Shown one piece after another: positions 53,001-58,389 of a stretch of 64,000 bases of DNA. Position 1 is the stretch's first letter. Every line of letters begins with the position of its first letter. Location of the stretch: assembly GCA_013400155.1 (NCBI GenBank), contig VXBM01000678.1, positions 397,905-461,904 on the forward strand, written 5' to 3'. Below the pieces are notes generated by a model. That model was not told where the DNA came from, ran no database searches, and worked only from the letters and a program-made list of their open reading frames with translations. Source of the stretch: Helopsaltes ochotensis. Its lineage: Eukaryota > Chordata > Aves > Passeriformes > Locustellidae. A program made the translations under genes and the position numbers.

Positions 53001-56000
53001 ATCCCCAAATTCTTCTTGGCAGGGATCTTTGACCCATAACTGTCTATAAACAAATCCTACTAGATGTTCCAAAATGGAAAATGAGCAAACAAACAAAGAA
53101 ATAAGCTACATTACTAGAGGATATTTAGAGGTAGTAAATCCAAGTGATATACTTAACATAGTACTCCAAAATCTCACAAAGAAATGTACACCTGAACTGT
53201 AAGAAAGTTTTTAACTCTTTGCACATTCTTATTTTACATATAAATATGGGCATTTTTATATGGGCATTTTTATAAGATTTGTTTGAATTACCCAGGGGAT
53301 AAGGGAAAAGAAAATCTGAAGTAATTTTCAGCTGGCTTACAGATTTATAAGCTATTCATGTTCAACTTTTTTATAAAAAAATCCAGGTACCTTATTCATC
53401 TTTGTGTTTTGAATCAAAGTGATTTCCTGCATCATAGGCCTACTCCGTAACCCCCAAATTAGGGCAAATACAATTGTCATACTTACACTGCCTGGTGGAC
53501 AACTCTGGATTTTTCAAGGAGGTACTCTGAAATCTGAGCTCCTACTACAGTGCCACCACAAGTGAATTTCATTTCCAAATATTTTCCAAATCTGCTTGAG
53601 TTATCATTGATGATGGTGCCTGCATTCCCAAATGCTTCTACAAGGTTGTTCACCTGGAGAATCTTCTCCTGCAGAGTCCTGTTATTAGCCTGGATATGAA
53701 AAAGATATTGCTTCAAATTATGAGTAATTATTCAAATACCTACATTTTTAGCTGTTTTTTTAATCTTCTCATTGGTATTGTGAAATGTGGCATAATTAGG
53801 GCAGCCATTCCCACAGGAATTATACGGAGAGAAAGGCATATATATACATATATACATATATACATATATACATATATACATATATACACACATATATACA
53901 CATATATACATATACATATATATATATATATATATATATGACAGAATATAGCAATCTTCAGAACTAAGGCTGTCTGGAAGAGATAACACACATAATAATA
54001 ACAACACTACCAATGAATTTCAGTGGTTTCTGTGGTTCTGAGATGGCCAATCTACTTTTAGGATTCTTGTTAGCATCTGGTTACTGTTCACCATCCAATC
54101 CATTAGTTTGCTTTCATCTCTCCTGGGCCATGCAAAACAATGCATTTTATTTAGACAGTTATGGTGGCCACTGCCCAGAATGACTATGTCCCACTGACAG
54201 CAATCTGGTTGTGGAAGGAATGAGAAGCTAGAAGAGGATTTTATTTGGTACTCCTTGAGTGATATGAAGGCACTCAATTAAACAGGGATCTGACTAAGTC
54301 ACAGCCCTCACTGCAGTGAGTACTTTTCCTTGTGGAAACCCCAGCATAATTTCAAGTGACCCTAGTTCAGGAGGGAGGAAGGAGTAGATAGATCAGAATC
54401 ATGTTCCAGTGTTCTTTGGAGTATGTGTAATACCCCAACCAAAGCCCTGTCCATAGGTTCAGCCCTTTAGGCCCAGGATAGCAAATCCCCTCTGCCACTT
54501 ACCTTGCCCAGGACAGTGAGCTGCTGAACCAGCAGATGGGCACTTTGCGTCTTGCCAGCTCCACTTTCTCCAGAAATAACAATACACTGCAGAGAACAGA
54601 GCAAGACTGAGCTCAGGACATACCTCTCAGCCTGGCAGAGGGTGTAATTAGGCAGGCACCTCATCTATACCTGATCGGAGTTGTACGTCACCATGGACTG
54701 ATAGCCTATGTCAGCAACAGCAAAAATGTGAGGAGGGTTGGCAGTCCGTTTGGCTCCAATATACAGTTTGGAATGCTAAGTGTAAGAAAAATGAAAACAT
54801 TATCACTGTCCTTTAAAAACTTTTCTTTTTAATTGAAGTTTGGTTTTATTTTTAGATTAGTGTATAGCATGCTGAGGTTTCCAGCAGTGATGTTTTCCGA
54901 GGGAGCTGTTACTGTACTCACTATGCCATGAATCTGTACGTACTTAAGACTATTAGAACTGCTAAAGAAATGAACTGCAATTTTCTATAATTTTAGCCCT
55001 GATTACACTATGAAACTCAATTTATTAGGAGATTTACTGTTGTCAGACACCATAGTTCCAACTTGTTTAAATTTATTTGTGCTTCCCTTCCTATTAGAAT
55101 CTCTGCATGATATTGATGCTAAAACTTGAGATCTTGTCTGCACCTGTAGTATCTGATAATTAATAACCTCAAATTATTGTATGATCCAACTTTAATATCT
55201 TTCCCTTTTGTATAATAGGGAGACAAATTCCCTTTTGTATAATGAAGGGACAGATTCACAAAAGGTAACATTTTACAGGATTGCTTTGTGCATGATCTAC
55301 ACTGTAGACATAAAGACATTAGAAATTAATTCTTTTGGAGTGCTGAAATTCAGCAAGTGTTAAGAATGTGCATCAATATACATTTGAAAGAATATCTTTA
55401 CTGGTAATTCTGTCTTTCAGGGTAAGCTAAAATAAGTCTCAAGAAGGCTCTTACTTTATACTTAACACAAATATTTATATTTAAGTGGAAATTGGTGCTA
55501 GTTTAAAATAACAAAACCTAAATTTTTGCACCTGTGAAGAATAAATATCTATGTTCCGAAATGGGTTGACAGCGATGAGAATGTCCCCGACATACGTGTA
55601 GATCTGGTCCTTGGCATAACCCTTCTGCAACTGTTCCGTTACTGTATTCTGATGGAGAAGGAACAGGAACAGCGAATCACATGGGGGAAAAAAGAATATT
55701 AGGAAAATAAATAAAATATTTATACAGTTTCAATGAGTAAGGATGGGGAGGGAAGGTATTTATAGTCAGCAGTACAGTGGATCATGATCAAAAGTAAGCA
55801 ATATTTCCAAACACATTGGCATTTCTAATTTTTTGTGTCCAAACTCACTTTGAACAATATATACTTACAGATCCTCAAGTGGCTGTAGAAAAAGGAGTTA
55901 ATAAGTACTGCTTTCATTCAGTTCATCAGAGGTTTCGATGAGACAGTTTTGTCTACATTTCTACTGCTAAAGTTTCATGTAACTTATCAAGCAAGAGCCA

Positions 56001-58088
56001 TTTGATTGAGTCTGGTAACTGCCATTACAGCTGCTCTAACATTACTCTCAGTTATGCTACAACACAGATGTTCAACTGTTTGGTTCGCATTAATGTAAAC
56101 AATGAGGCATCTTTCCTTATTAACAAGCAGTCTCTGCTGTGATTGTTCTTTGCTGTTGCAGAGCCAGTTCTCCCTGAACCAAGAAAAAAGAAGGGCCCAT
56201 TAGTGGCATTCAAATTTCTTGATGTAATTTCCCTCAGCTTCTTCTGCATACACAGCTGGGTATATAAAGTGCCTGGTTAGGTTCCCAATCAAAACAGGCC
56301 ACAGAGCTGAATGAAAAAATGAGACTAATCTGAGGTACATGTGAAAATATTTAGTCCCCATACTCACTGGAACAGACCAACTGGCAGCAGAAGACTACAG
56401 AAGGAATTACTTTCCTTCCTCATCTATCTATTCACAGTGTTGTACACTGTGTCCTGTTTGTACACTTAAAAGCTGAATTCTCAAGAGCTGTAGAGGTTAT
56501 ATTTCCTTCATGAGAAAACATAAGGAGAAAACCTTTGTTTTCAATTGCCTTGATCAACTTTTTGGTTTTGAATGCTGTCTTTCCTTTTTGGCCATAACCA
56601 GATTCACGTTACAGAATTATTTTAGGGGAACTTCTGCCCTTCTTGAAATTACTTCTTGCACTAATAGAAGGTCTCTTGTCTTGCTCTGATGATGCTCAGA
56701 AGAAAAATTTGAGTGGAAGAAAGAATGCAGTTCTGAGAAGCTGCCATTCATATATGAAAGTGGTTTTAAATCGGATTTGATTTAGTAACACCACATAGTC
56801 AAGCAATGCATTTAGACAGAGGCTTCCTAAGGACTTCCATGAGAATGCTCCACTTCTGAGGAGATGGGATATATTCCAGTTTGTCTGGGTTTTTTGTGCA
56901 ATAAAGTCTGTTTAGCTTGGATTGTTTATATGTATAATTGTAATTTTTTAAATATTTATTTTATATATTATTTATATTTTATATATATATATATCAAATA
57001 TAAAATATAAAACCCCTCCTGCAACAGTAGTACTCTTCCCAGTACTAAAAAAAGGCCTAAACCTGAACTTTGTCCTGCACATGAAGTTTGGGTTAGCTCA
57101 ATTACAATTAACTAAACATCAAGCTACCATAACAAAGCTCTTTGGAAGATGGAAGACGTTATGTGAGCTGTCAGCATTACACAGTTTACCAGCTCAAGTG
57201 CCACAATGAGTATTCTGGACTGACAAAAATACAATAGACCAGAGAAGTTTTACAGATAAGAGGATGTGAATTATAGTCTATGCACAGCCCAGTAGATGAA
57301 GAATGACAGTTTATTTACAACCACTGATGACCTCCAAGACCTGCAGATAATGTGCTATAGCCTGATTCTTCTTTCTGGTTGTGAAGCTTAAAGCATAAAC
57401 ACAGCAGACTCCTCTCTCCCTTATGCCATGTTTCCCTGCACTCAGTGGACTAATTTTTGAACTTTGAAAAACTAGTCGTATTTGTAACAGTAATTTGGTC
57501 AAAGGTTCACCAGCAGGCACTGACAGATGAGAGGCTCAGTTGACATAAATTGACCCTCATGCATTTCCACACTGAAGTAAAACAGCGAGAACACAGTCTG
57601 GGAGAGTATGGTGAGCTAGTTTAAGACAACTCTTGGTGTTCAAGCAATAGAGACAGAAGATCTTGGACCTAGACCGATTTCAGGTTAACACACCATTGCA
57701 AACTAGATACTCAGCTGTAATAAAATCCAGTGATATAAATCCTTTTAGTCAGTGGTGTTACAATATTGTTTGGTCTACAGCTGTAACTCCAGTGATGGTT
57801 TCAGCTTTGAGTTGGAACCTTTCTGACACAGTAAATATTGTTCAAAACATTTGGCATAAAGTGGTGAAATGTCATTGTACACTTACAGACCTGAAGTGTG
57901 ACAATACAGTTTAATTTGAAAATCAAAAGCACACCATTGCAATTTGTGATTACTCCTCTTCAGGAAAACATGAAAACGAGGTTCTTACCTCATCCAGTAC
58001 CTCCAAGGTTGCTAAATCATCTACCTCTTCTTGGTTTGAAACTAGTGACTTACTGTAGTTCCCTTTCTTTGTGTGAATACGTTCAAAT
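3203..58088 (-). CDS. MYO3A: Unconventional myosin-IIIa: motor, neck and tail (kinase exons outside window)
   Basis: Class III myosins combine an N-terminal kinase with a myosin motor. They move toward actin plus ends and carry espin-1 and other cargo to stereocilia and calycal-process tips. Here 26 exons join in one frame (3985 nt; 1327 residues plus stop), listed separately. In order they encode the DDLATLEVLDE start of the motor, P-loop GESGAGKT, switch I NDNSSRFGKY, switch II [14 protein letters not shown] actin contact, converter GKTK/VFLKYY, five IQ-like motifs, an acidic 304-codon exon, tail homology I and tail homology II at the C terminus. The length fits human MYO3A (about 1616 residues) minus its kinase. 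Presence of tail homology II and the GAD2 neighbour argue against MYO3B. The acidic Asp in RVDLTF sits where the TEDS-rule residue is expected. Oddities are GKTQ instead of the usual GKTE after the P-loop and an extra neck exon. Human MYO3A loss causes deafness DFNB30. Confidence 0.95.
3318..5155 (-). other. MYO3A intron, no feature seen
   Basis: AT-rich intron of 1.8 kb with normal GT and AG ends. I see no repeat family or additional exon. Confidence 0.7.
5156..5290 (-). CDS. MYO3A: MYO3A tail exon between homology motifs
   Basis: Acceptor TCTCAG and donor GTAATT flank an open segment beginning KVLDLDIYYQEISSTDSSS. It aligns with the human KLLDLEDFYYKEF stretch, then becomes a Ser/Thr-rich and basic linker (TTTRRKRYPIERR). 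The phase joins the exons on both sides. Confidence 0.93.
5291..7038 (-). other. MYO3A intron, no feature seen
   Basis: AT-rich intron of 1.7 kb. Nothing beyond short A or T runs is recognisable. Confidence 0.7.
7039..7079 (-). CDS. MYO3A: MYO3A 41-nt microexon
   Basis: A small exon with TTCTTAG acceptor and GTAATT donor encodes KSIQDEKRKPRKE plus two bases of an Arg or Ser codon. It matches human KSIQEEKRRPRKD, directly after tail homology I. It is easily missed by gene finders. Confidence 0.93.
7080..9597 (-). other. MYO3A intron, no feature seen
   Basis: AT-rich intron of 2.5 kb. I see no exon-like segment or identifiable repeat. Confidence 0.65.
9598..9707 (-). CDS. MYO3A: MYO3A exon encoding tail homology I
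   Basis: Acceptor TTTTTTCACAG and donor GTGAGT flank VAKVEDSRPMQRP, then PRRPRKPKTLNNPEDSTYY and TLIH. This is the class III tail homology I motif, which binds the ankyrin repeats of espin-1 in mammals. It is almost identical to the human motif and is the most conserved part of the tail. Confidence 0.96.
9708..18320 (-). other. Largest MYO3A intron in window (8.6 kb)
   Basis: AT-rich intron between the exon coding QLRP and tail homology I. It holds one truncated CR1 (about 14271-14715) and short A/T runs. I found no other supported feature. Confidence 0.7.
14271..14715 (-). mobile_element. CR1 LINE, 3' fragment
   Basis: The plus strand begins CAGAATCACAGAATAAT and continues with the standard reversed CR1 phrases (GGAAAAGACCTCTAAGATCAT, then CCTTCTCTGGAC near the end). 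It is therefore a 5'-truncated CR1 in minus orientation, about 445 bp, and retains only the region upstream of the 3' UTR end. Open frames inside it are not genes. Confidence 0.85.
18321..18459 (-). CDS. MYO3A: MYO3A tail exon, helix for MORN4-type binding
   Basis: Acceptor TTTTTCAG and donor GTAATG flank ISKLSEDYLALQQKLNEMIL, then SHQLRP and a less conserved end. It aligns closely with human [20 protein letters not shown]. In mammals this part of the tail forms helices that bind MORN4; that role here is inferred from family knowledge. Confidence 0.94.
18460..19116 (-). other. MYO3A intron, no feature seen
   Basis: Intron of 657 bp, AT-rich, without recognisable repeats. Confidence 0.7.
19117..20029 (-). 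CDS. MYO3A: MYO3A long acidic tail exon with an IQ motif
   Basis: This 913-nt exon encodes 304 codons from ESLRKQEIENAAT to CDLAAFSRQ. The first two thirds are rich in Glu, Ser, Gln and Thr (for example EEVASEEIQDEPDA and VSEGEEQDSLEELPS), look disordered and diverge strongly from human. Then follow KEKAAVVIQSNYRGYRRRGQ, the distal IQ motif, which aligns with human KAAVFIQSKYRGYKRRQQ, and a conserved end. Acceptor CTATTCAG and donor GTAAGA agree with the neighbouring phases. Confidence 0.95.
20030..20834 (-). other. MYO3A intron with an ATT microsatellite
   Basis: Intron of 805 bp. It holds the trinucleotide repeat near 20200 and otherwise nothing recognisable. Confidence 0.7.
20198..20227. 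repeat. (TTA)n microsatellite
   Basis: About ten uninterrupted TTA/ATT units lie inside an intron. Confidence 0.95.
20835..20958 (-). CDS. MYO3A: MYO3A neck exon with IQ motifs
   Basis: Acceptor TTTGTATCAG and donor GTAGTG flank ARGYLLRKKRSELTETRNK, then AAITIQSHYRGYKERKVF. It aligns with human ARGHLVRKQRKEI followed by AVTTIQTSDQEF. Human has lost the IQ consensus in the second block, while this gene keeps a full IQ (IQSHYRGYKERK). Confidence 0.93.
20959..24081 (-). other. MYO3A intron (3.1 kb)
   Basis: Contains one short CR1 fragment near 23.4 kb. A 138-codon plus-strand open frame at 21250-21666 has no recognisable similarity and is not called. Confidence 0.65.
23347..23466 (-). mobile_element. 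CR1 LINE, short 3' fragment
   Basis: The plus strand reads ATAGAATCATAAAGTCATAG, then GGTTTGGGTTGGAAGGGATC and GGGCAGGGACACCTTCCACT. This is the reverse complement of a CR1 3' end. It is about 120 bp, strongly truncated and lies in an intron. Confidence 0.88.
24082..24168 (-). CDS. MYO3A: MYO3A symmetric 87-nt neck exon, extra IQ
   Basis: Acceptor TCTTTTCAG and donor GTAAGAA flank a phase 1-1 exon of 29 codons. It encodes YRGFVARKEYKNAKHNKK, then VEEYITKFQA. With the previous exon it makes the IQ motif IQSAYRGFVARKEYK; with the next exon it makes FQAIARGYLLRKK. If skipped, the flanking exons join in frame to IQSVARGYLLRKKR, which resembles human IQSAARGHLVRKQR. The segment is absent from human MYO3A as I know it. 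It is probably a real, possibly alternative, exon. Confidence 0.88.
24169..24805 (-). other. MYO3A intron, no feature seen
   Basis: AT-rich intron of 637 bp. Confidence 0.7.
24806..24968 (-). CDS. MYO3A: MYO3A end of converter and first IQ
   Basis: After a TTTAAG acceptor the exon encodes VFLKYYHVEQLNLMRKE, completing the converter, then ILIQAYVRGWLGSRRYKK, the first IQ motif, and SAIKIQS, the start of the second. The donor is GTAATA. Very close to human MYO3A. Confidence 0.96.
24969..25600 (-). other. MYO3A intron containing a candidate cassette exon
   Basis: Intron of 632 bp between GKTK and VFLKYY. Apart from the 90-nt candidate exon described separately, nothing is recognisable. Confidence 0.7.
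25147..25236 (-). other. Candidate 90-nt in-frame cassette exon of MYO3A
   Basis: The minus strand has AG at the left (ATTACAG) and a good donor (AAGGTAAAC) at the right of a 90-nt open segment. It would insert 30 residues starting TEGLHWNFKKSGPKD and ending AEEKSK, phase 0-0, exactly as needed. Against it: the pyrimidine tract is poor, and the insertion point lies inside the conserved GKTKVF strand of the converter. It could be a decoy. Confidence 0.3.
25601..25712 (-). CDS. MYO3A: MYO3A converter exon
   Basis: Acceptor TATTTAG and donor GTAATT flank YYLICYKTNDDPPVSPETCA, then ILEKAHLDNWVLGKTK. It aligns with human [20 protein letters not shown]. The first base completes the Arg codon of FIKR. 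Confidence 0.96.
25713..27844 (-). other. MYO3A intron containing a candidate cassette exon
   Basis: Intron of 2.1 kb with a 17-base T run at 26627-26643 and the 66-nt candidate exon described separately. No known repeat family is evident. Confidence 0.65.
26346..26411 (-). other. Candidate 66-nt in-frame cassette exon of MYO3A
   Basis: A TTGTTACAG acceptor and a CACAGGTAAT donor bound a 66-nt open segment. Spliced between FIKR and YYLICY it keeps the frame and inserts 22 residues, ALWKVLEQTSIFYPAAEL then VYHR. It would lengthen the start of the converter. The segment is not in human MYO3A as I know it. Splice sites are fair; the sequence evidence alone cannot exclude a pseudo-exon. Confidence 0.35.
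27845..28050 (-). CDS. MYO3A: MYO3A motor exon with FVRCIKPN
   Basis: Acceptor TTTTGCAG and donor GTAACA flank [35 protein letters not shown], then LRYTGILETARIRRQGYSH and RILFANFIK. This is the lower 50-kDa actin-binding region and the SH1/SH2-type helix of the motor. Conservation with human is very high. Confidence 0.97.
29388..30365 (-). mobile_element. CR1 LINE, about 1 kb 5'-truncated copy
   Basis: The plus strand starts TCATAAAATCATAGAATATA, continues through AAGTCCAACTCCTGGCCCTG and CTGGTTTAATGTCCTTCTTA-type CR1 sequence, and ends near the AGTGTCATCAGCAAACTTAC segment. It is a minus-orientation copy reaching into the C-terminal part of ORF2. It carries an internal pentanucleotide expansion. 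Confidence 0.88.
29916..29970. repeat. (GCAGA)11 pentanucleotide repeat
   Basis: Eleven perfect GCAGA units occur inside the CR1 copy, apparently expanded from the short GCAGAGCAGAG stretch normally present there. Open frames across it on both strands are an artefact of the 5-base unit. Confidence 0.96.
30939..31016 (-). CDS. MYO3A: MYO3A motor exon, loop 2 end
   Basis: Acceptor CTTCTAG and donor GTAAGA flank NEAGDTGHHPRETTSMKTQT then VASYFR. The end matches human ETTNMKTQTVASYFR; the start is the variable loop 2. Confidence 0.94.
31017..31641 (-). other. MYO3A intron, no feature seen
   Basis: AT-rich intron of 625 bp. Confidence 0.7.
31642..31721 (-). CDS. MYO3A: MYO3A motor exon, loop 2 start
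   Basis: Acceptor CCCATAG and donor GTAAGA flank NLAHTKSKTTISYQMWTS then QKSISHTK. It corresponds to human NLPHSKTKNVINYQMRTS. This surface loop is the least conserved part of the motor. Confidence 0.93.
31722..34149 (-). other. MYO3A intron, no feature seen
   Basis: AT-rich intron of 2.4 kb without a recognisable repeat or exon. Confidence 0.65.
34150..34279 (-). CDS. MYO3A: MYO3A motor exon
   Basis: Encodes VLYNASGFLAKNRDTLPADI then VLLLRSSENNLTRQLVTHPL and TKT. Acceptor and donor are consensus (CAG, GTATTG) and the phase fits. Nearly identical to human in the first half. Confidence 0.96.
34280..36048 (-). other. MYO3A intron, no feature seen
   Basis: Intron of 1.8 kb. A more GC-rich patch near 35.2-35.6 kb gives open frames on both strands but shows no family motif or splice structure. 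Confidence 0.65.
36049..36137 (-). CDS. MYO3A: MYO3A motor exon with TEDS-site region
   Basis: Acceptor TTTCAG and donor GTAAGA flank KFEDNLKSKYFWRPKRVDL then TFGIYHYAGK. By alignment to HYAG, the Asp in RVDLTF falls at the TEDS position (Glu in human). An acidic residue there means no heavy-chain phosphorylation at this site is needed. Confidence 0.96.
36138..37366 (-). other. MYO3A intron with CR1 fragment
   Basis: Intron of 1.2 kb that carries one short CR1 fragment near its downstream (low-coordinate) end. Otherwise AT-rich and unremarkable. Confidence 0.7.
36387..36525 (-). mobile_element. CR1 LINE, short 3' fragment
   Basis: The plus strand reads GGAATCATAGAATCATTGAG, then AGATCATTGAGTCCAACCCT and ends near CACTTCCAGGG. 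This is the reverse complement of a CR1 3' end, about 140 bp. Confidence 0.88.
37367..37520 (-). CDS. MYO3A: MYO3A motor exon, relay region
   Basis: Acceptor TTGCTGCAG and donor GTAAGT flank NEYLYEGVDARVIEYEDN, then RPLLDMFLQKPMGLLSLLDE and ESRFPQATDQTLV. It follows FAWEQ of the previous exon and matches human closely. Confidence 0.97.
39085..39170 (+). mobile_element. Possible decayed CR1 reverse transcriptase remnant
   Basis: The plus frame reads GVLLFILINDL followed by degenerate sequence. It resembles the LFNIFINDLDSG stretch before the FADD motif of CR1 ORF2. Short and divergent, so tentative. Confidence 0.3.
40997..41077. repeat. Poly(T) tract, 81 bases
   Basis: An uninterrupted run of 81 T. 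It is flanked by an 8-bp inverted repeat, AGTGTGGC on the left and GCCACACT on the right. Its length in the assembly may be unreliable. Frames reading poly-Phe or poly-Lys through it are meaningless. Confidence 0.95.
43305..43480 (+). mobile_element. Possible decayed CR1 reverse transcriptase remnant
   Basis: The plus frame reads LNKFVDDMEMAE, resembling the SKFADDTKLGG catalytic segment of CR1 ORF2, including the DD pair. Downstream sequence is too degenerate to confirm. Confidence 0.3.
44749..44896 (-). CDS. MYO3A: MYO3A motor exon with switch II
   Basis: Acceptor CTTTGCAG and donor GTATTT flank ENDDGLNIGILDIFGFENF, then KKNSFEQLCINIANEQIQFY and FNQHVFAWEQ. DIFGFE is switch II, and NSFEQLCINIANE is the relay helix. 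One base completes the preceding Ser codon. Confidence 0.97.
45749..45755 (+). promoter_or_regulatory. LTR TATA box
   Basis: TATAAAA lies 69 bases before the LTR AATAAA, a normal U3/R spacing. Confidence 0.65.
45818..45823 (+). terminator. LTR poly(A) signal
   Basis: AATAAA in the R region of the solo LTR. Confidence 0.65.
45884..45973. repeat. Inverted repeat enclosing short tandem repeats in the LTR
   Basis: CCTTAGCAAGC (45884-45894) and its exact reverse complement GCTTGCTAAGG (45963-45973) enclose about three diverged copies of an AGAGCTGAAATCAC unit. The arms could pair as a hairpin in RNA or DNA. Confidence 0.85.
47288..47498 (-). CDS. MYO3A: MYO3A motor exon
   Basis: Acceptor CTTGCCAG and donor GTAAAA flank ASLLCIQADELQEALTSHCV, then [40 protein letters not shown] and TLLKPDKHL. 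The TRGE and [14 protein letters not shown] blocks are standard myosin motor features. Confidence 0.97.
47499..48238 (-). other. MYO3A intron, no feature seen
   Basis: AT-rich intron of 740 bp. Confidence 0.7.
48239..48365 (-). CDS. MYO3A: MYO3A motor exon
   Basis: Acceptor TTTTCAG and donor GTGAGT flank [20 protein letters not shown], then SAVVSEHMIDKSNISN and PVALEN. It matches human [20 protein letters not shown]. The split Cys codon is completed in the next exon. Confidence 0.96.
48366..51392 (-). other. MYO3A intron (3.0 kb)
   Basis: AT-rich; one short CR1 end near 49.0 kb. A patch of unrecognised, more GC-rich sequence lies near 49.9-50.3 kb. Confidence 0.65.
48975..49051 (+). mobile_element. 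CR1 LINE, short 3' end
   Basis: The plus strand reads GGTTGAACTTGATGATCTCA, then TTTTCCAACCTAGTTAATCC and ends TGTGATTCTGTGA. This is the CR1 3' end in plus orientation, the only clear copy in that direction. Confidence 0.85.
51393..51507 (-). CDS. MYO3A: MYO3A motor exon
   Basis: Acceptor CTTTCAG and donor GTGAGT flank YLQNDHFRIVQDFMNNSFYK then SQFELIEQCFKVIGFTLE. It matches human [20 protein letters not shown]. Confidence 0.96.
51608..51706 (-). CDS. MYO3A: MYO3A motor exon
   Basis: Acceptor TTTTTTCAG and donor GTAATG flank [20 protein letters not shown] then LAHYKLPEYRPP. The [10 protein letters not shown] block follows switch I and is standard in myosin motors. Confidence 0.96.
51707..53486 (-). 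other. MYO3A intron with CR1
   Basis: Intron of 1.8 kb, of which about 680 bp is a CR1 copy. A 14-bp unit TATGGGCATTTTTA is duplicated in tandem at 53245-53272. Confidence 0.7.
52355..53030 (-). mobile_element. CR1 LINE, 5'-truncated copy
   Basis: The plus strand begins GAACCACAGAATGTCTTGGG, then GGTTGGGAGGGACCTTAAGA, GACCAGGTTGCTCAGAG and CTCTCTTCTCCAGGCTGAAC. It is the reverse complement of about 680 bp of CR1. It has decayed little; open frames on both strands are not genes. Confidence 0.92.
53487..53689 (-). CDS. MYO3A: MYO3A motor exon with switch I
   Basis: Acceptor ATATCCAG and donor GTAAGT flank ANNRTLQEKILQVNNLVEAF, GNAGTIINDNSSRFGKYLEM, KFTCGGTVVGAQISEYLLEK and SRVVHQA. NDNSSRFGKY is switch I, which senses the nucleotide. 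Confidence 0.97.
53690..54502 (-). other. MYO3A intron with AT-rich satellite
   Basis: Intron of 813 bp with the ATATAC/AT repeat near 53.9 kb. Confidence 0.7.
53838..53939. repeat. (ATATATAC)n and (AT)n microsatellite
   Basis: About 100 bp of ATATATAC-type units pass into a pure AT run. It is likely variable in length between individuals. Confidence 0.95.
54503..54586 (-). CDS. MYO3A: MYO3A motor exon with P-loop
   Basis: Acceptor TCTCTGCAG and donor GTAAGT flank CIVISGESGAGKTQSAHLLV then QQLTVLGK. GESGAGKT is the ATP-binding P-loop. The residue after it is Gln (CAA), where nearly all myosins, including human MYO3A, have Glu. Confidence 0.97.
54671..54775 (-). CDS. MYO3A: MYO3A motor exon
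   Basis: Acceptor ACACTTAG and donor GTATAG flank HSKLYIGAKRTANPPHIFAV then ADIGYQSMVTYNSDQ. It aligns with human [20 protein letters not shown]. Confidence 0.97.
54776..55531 (-). other. MYO3A intron with a 27-bp tandem duplication
   Basis: Intron of 756 bp. TTCCCTTTTGTATAAT occurs at 55201-55216 and again at 55228-55243, marking a 27-bp duplicated unit. Nothing else is seen. Confidence 0.75.
55532..55648 (-). CDS. MYO3A: MYO3A motor exon, N-terminal
   Basis: Acceptor CTCCATCAG and donor GTGCAA flank NTVTEQLQKGYAKDQIYTYV then GDILIAVNPFRNIDIYSSQ. The YVGDILIAVNPF block is the standard start of a myosin motor. Confidence 0.97.
55649..57988 (-). other. MYO3A intron, AT-rich
   Basis: Intron of 2.3 kb. 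An A/T-only stretch with a TA run lies at about 56940-57010. No known repeat or exon is seen. Confidence 0.7.
57989..58088 (-). CDS. MYO3A: MYO3A exon joining kinase linker to motor
   Basis: Acceptor TTTTCTAG and donor GTAAGA flank FERIHTKKGNYSKSLVSNQE then EVDDLATLEVLDE. It matches human RERIHTKKGN and VDDLATLEILDE, the linker between kinase and motor. The first base completes an Arg codon from an upstream exon not found in this window. Confidence 0.95.
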
Positions 58089-58385
58089 CTAGAAAAGAAA
58101 GAGGTACAGACTCCTGACATAAGGAAACACAAAGCAGATCTTGCATCTGCAACCATCTTGAAGGCCAAACCATTCCAGTTTTCTACTGTTCTGAATTTAA
58201 ACACACAAATGTTTGAATAGCAGGACAAAAGTCAACTTCTTGGTACAGCACACCTGTACCTGACAGTTCAAAAGCTATGATTTGATCCCAGAACTGCTAC
58301 CATGAAGAACTTTGTCACTCTACAGATCCCTGCTTAGATCAAACCCCTACATCAGCTGCAAGACTGGAGCTTGGCAATCCAAGTA

Positions 58386-58389
58386 NNNN
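58386..58389. other. 4-base assembly gap beside poly(A)
   Basis: Four N precede a run of about 22 A (to 58411). The homopolymer probably broke the assembly, and the true length is unknown. Confidence 0.97.

Noticed and set aside
52450..53032. Overlapping frames of 173 and 186 codons on opposite strands.
   Set aside because: Both lie in a CR1 copy and neither shows the reverse transcriptase or endonuclease in frame.
3203..58088. Assignment to the paralog MYO3B.
   Set aside because: Some residues look MYO3B-like (for example GWLGSRRYKK), but the C-terminal tail homology II motif, the near-identical tail homology I and the GAD2 neighbour all fit MYO3A.
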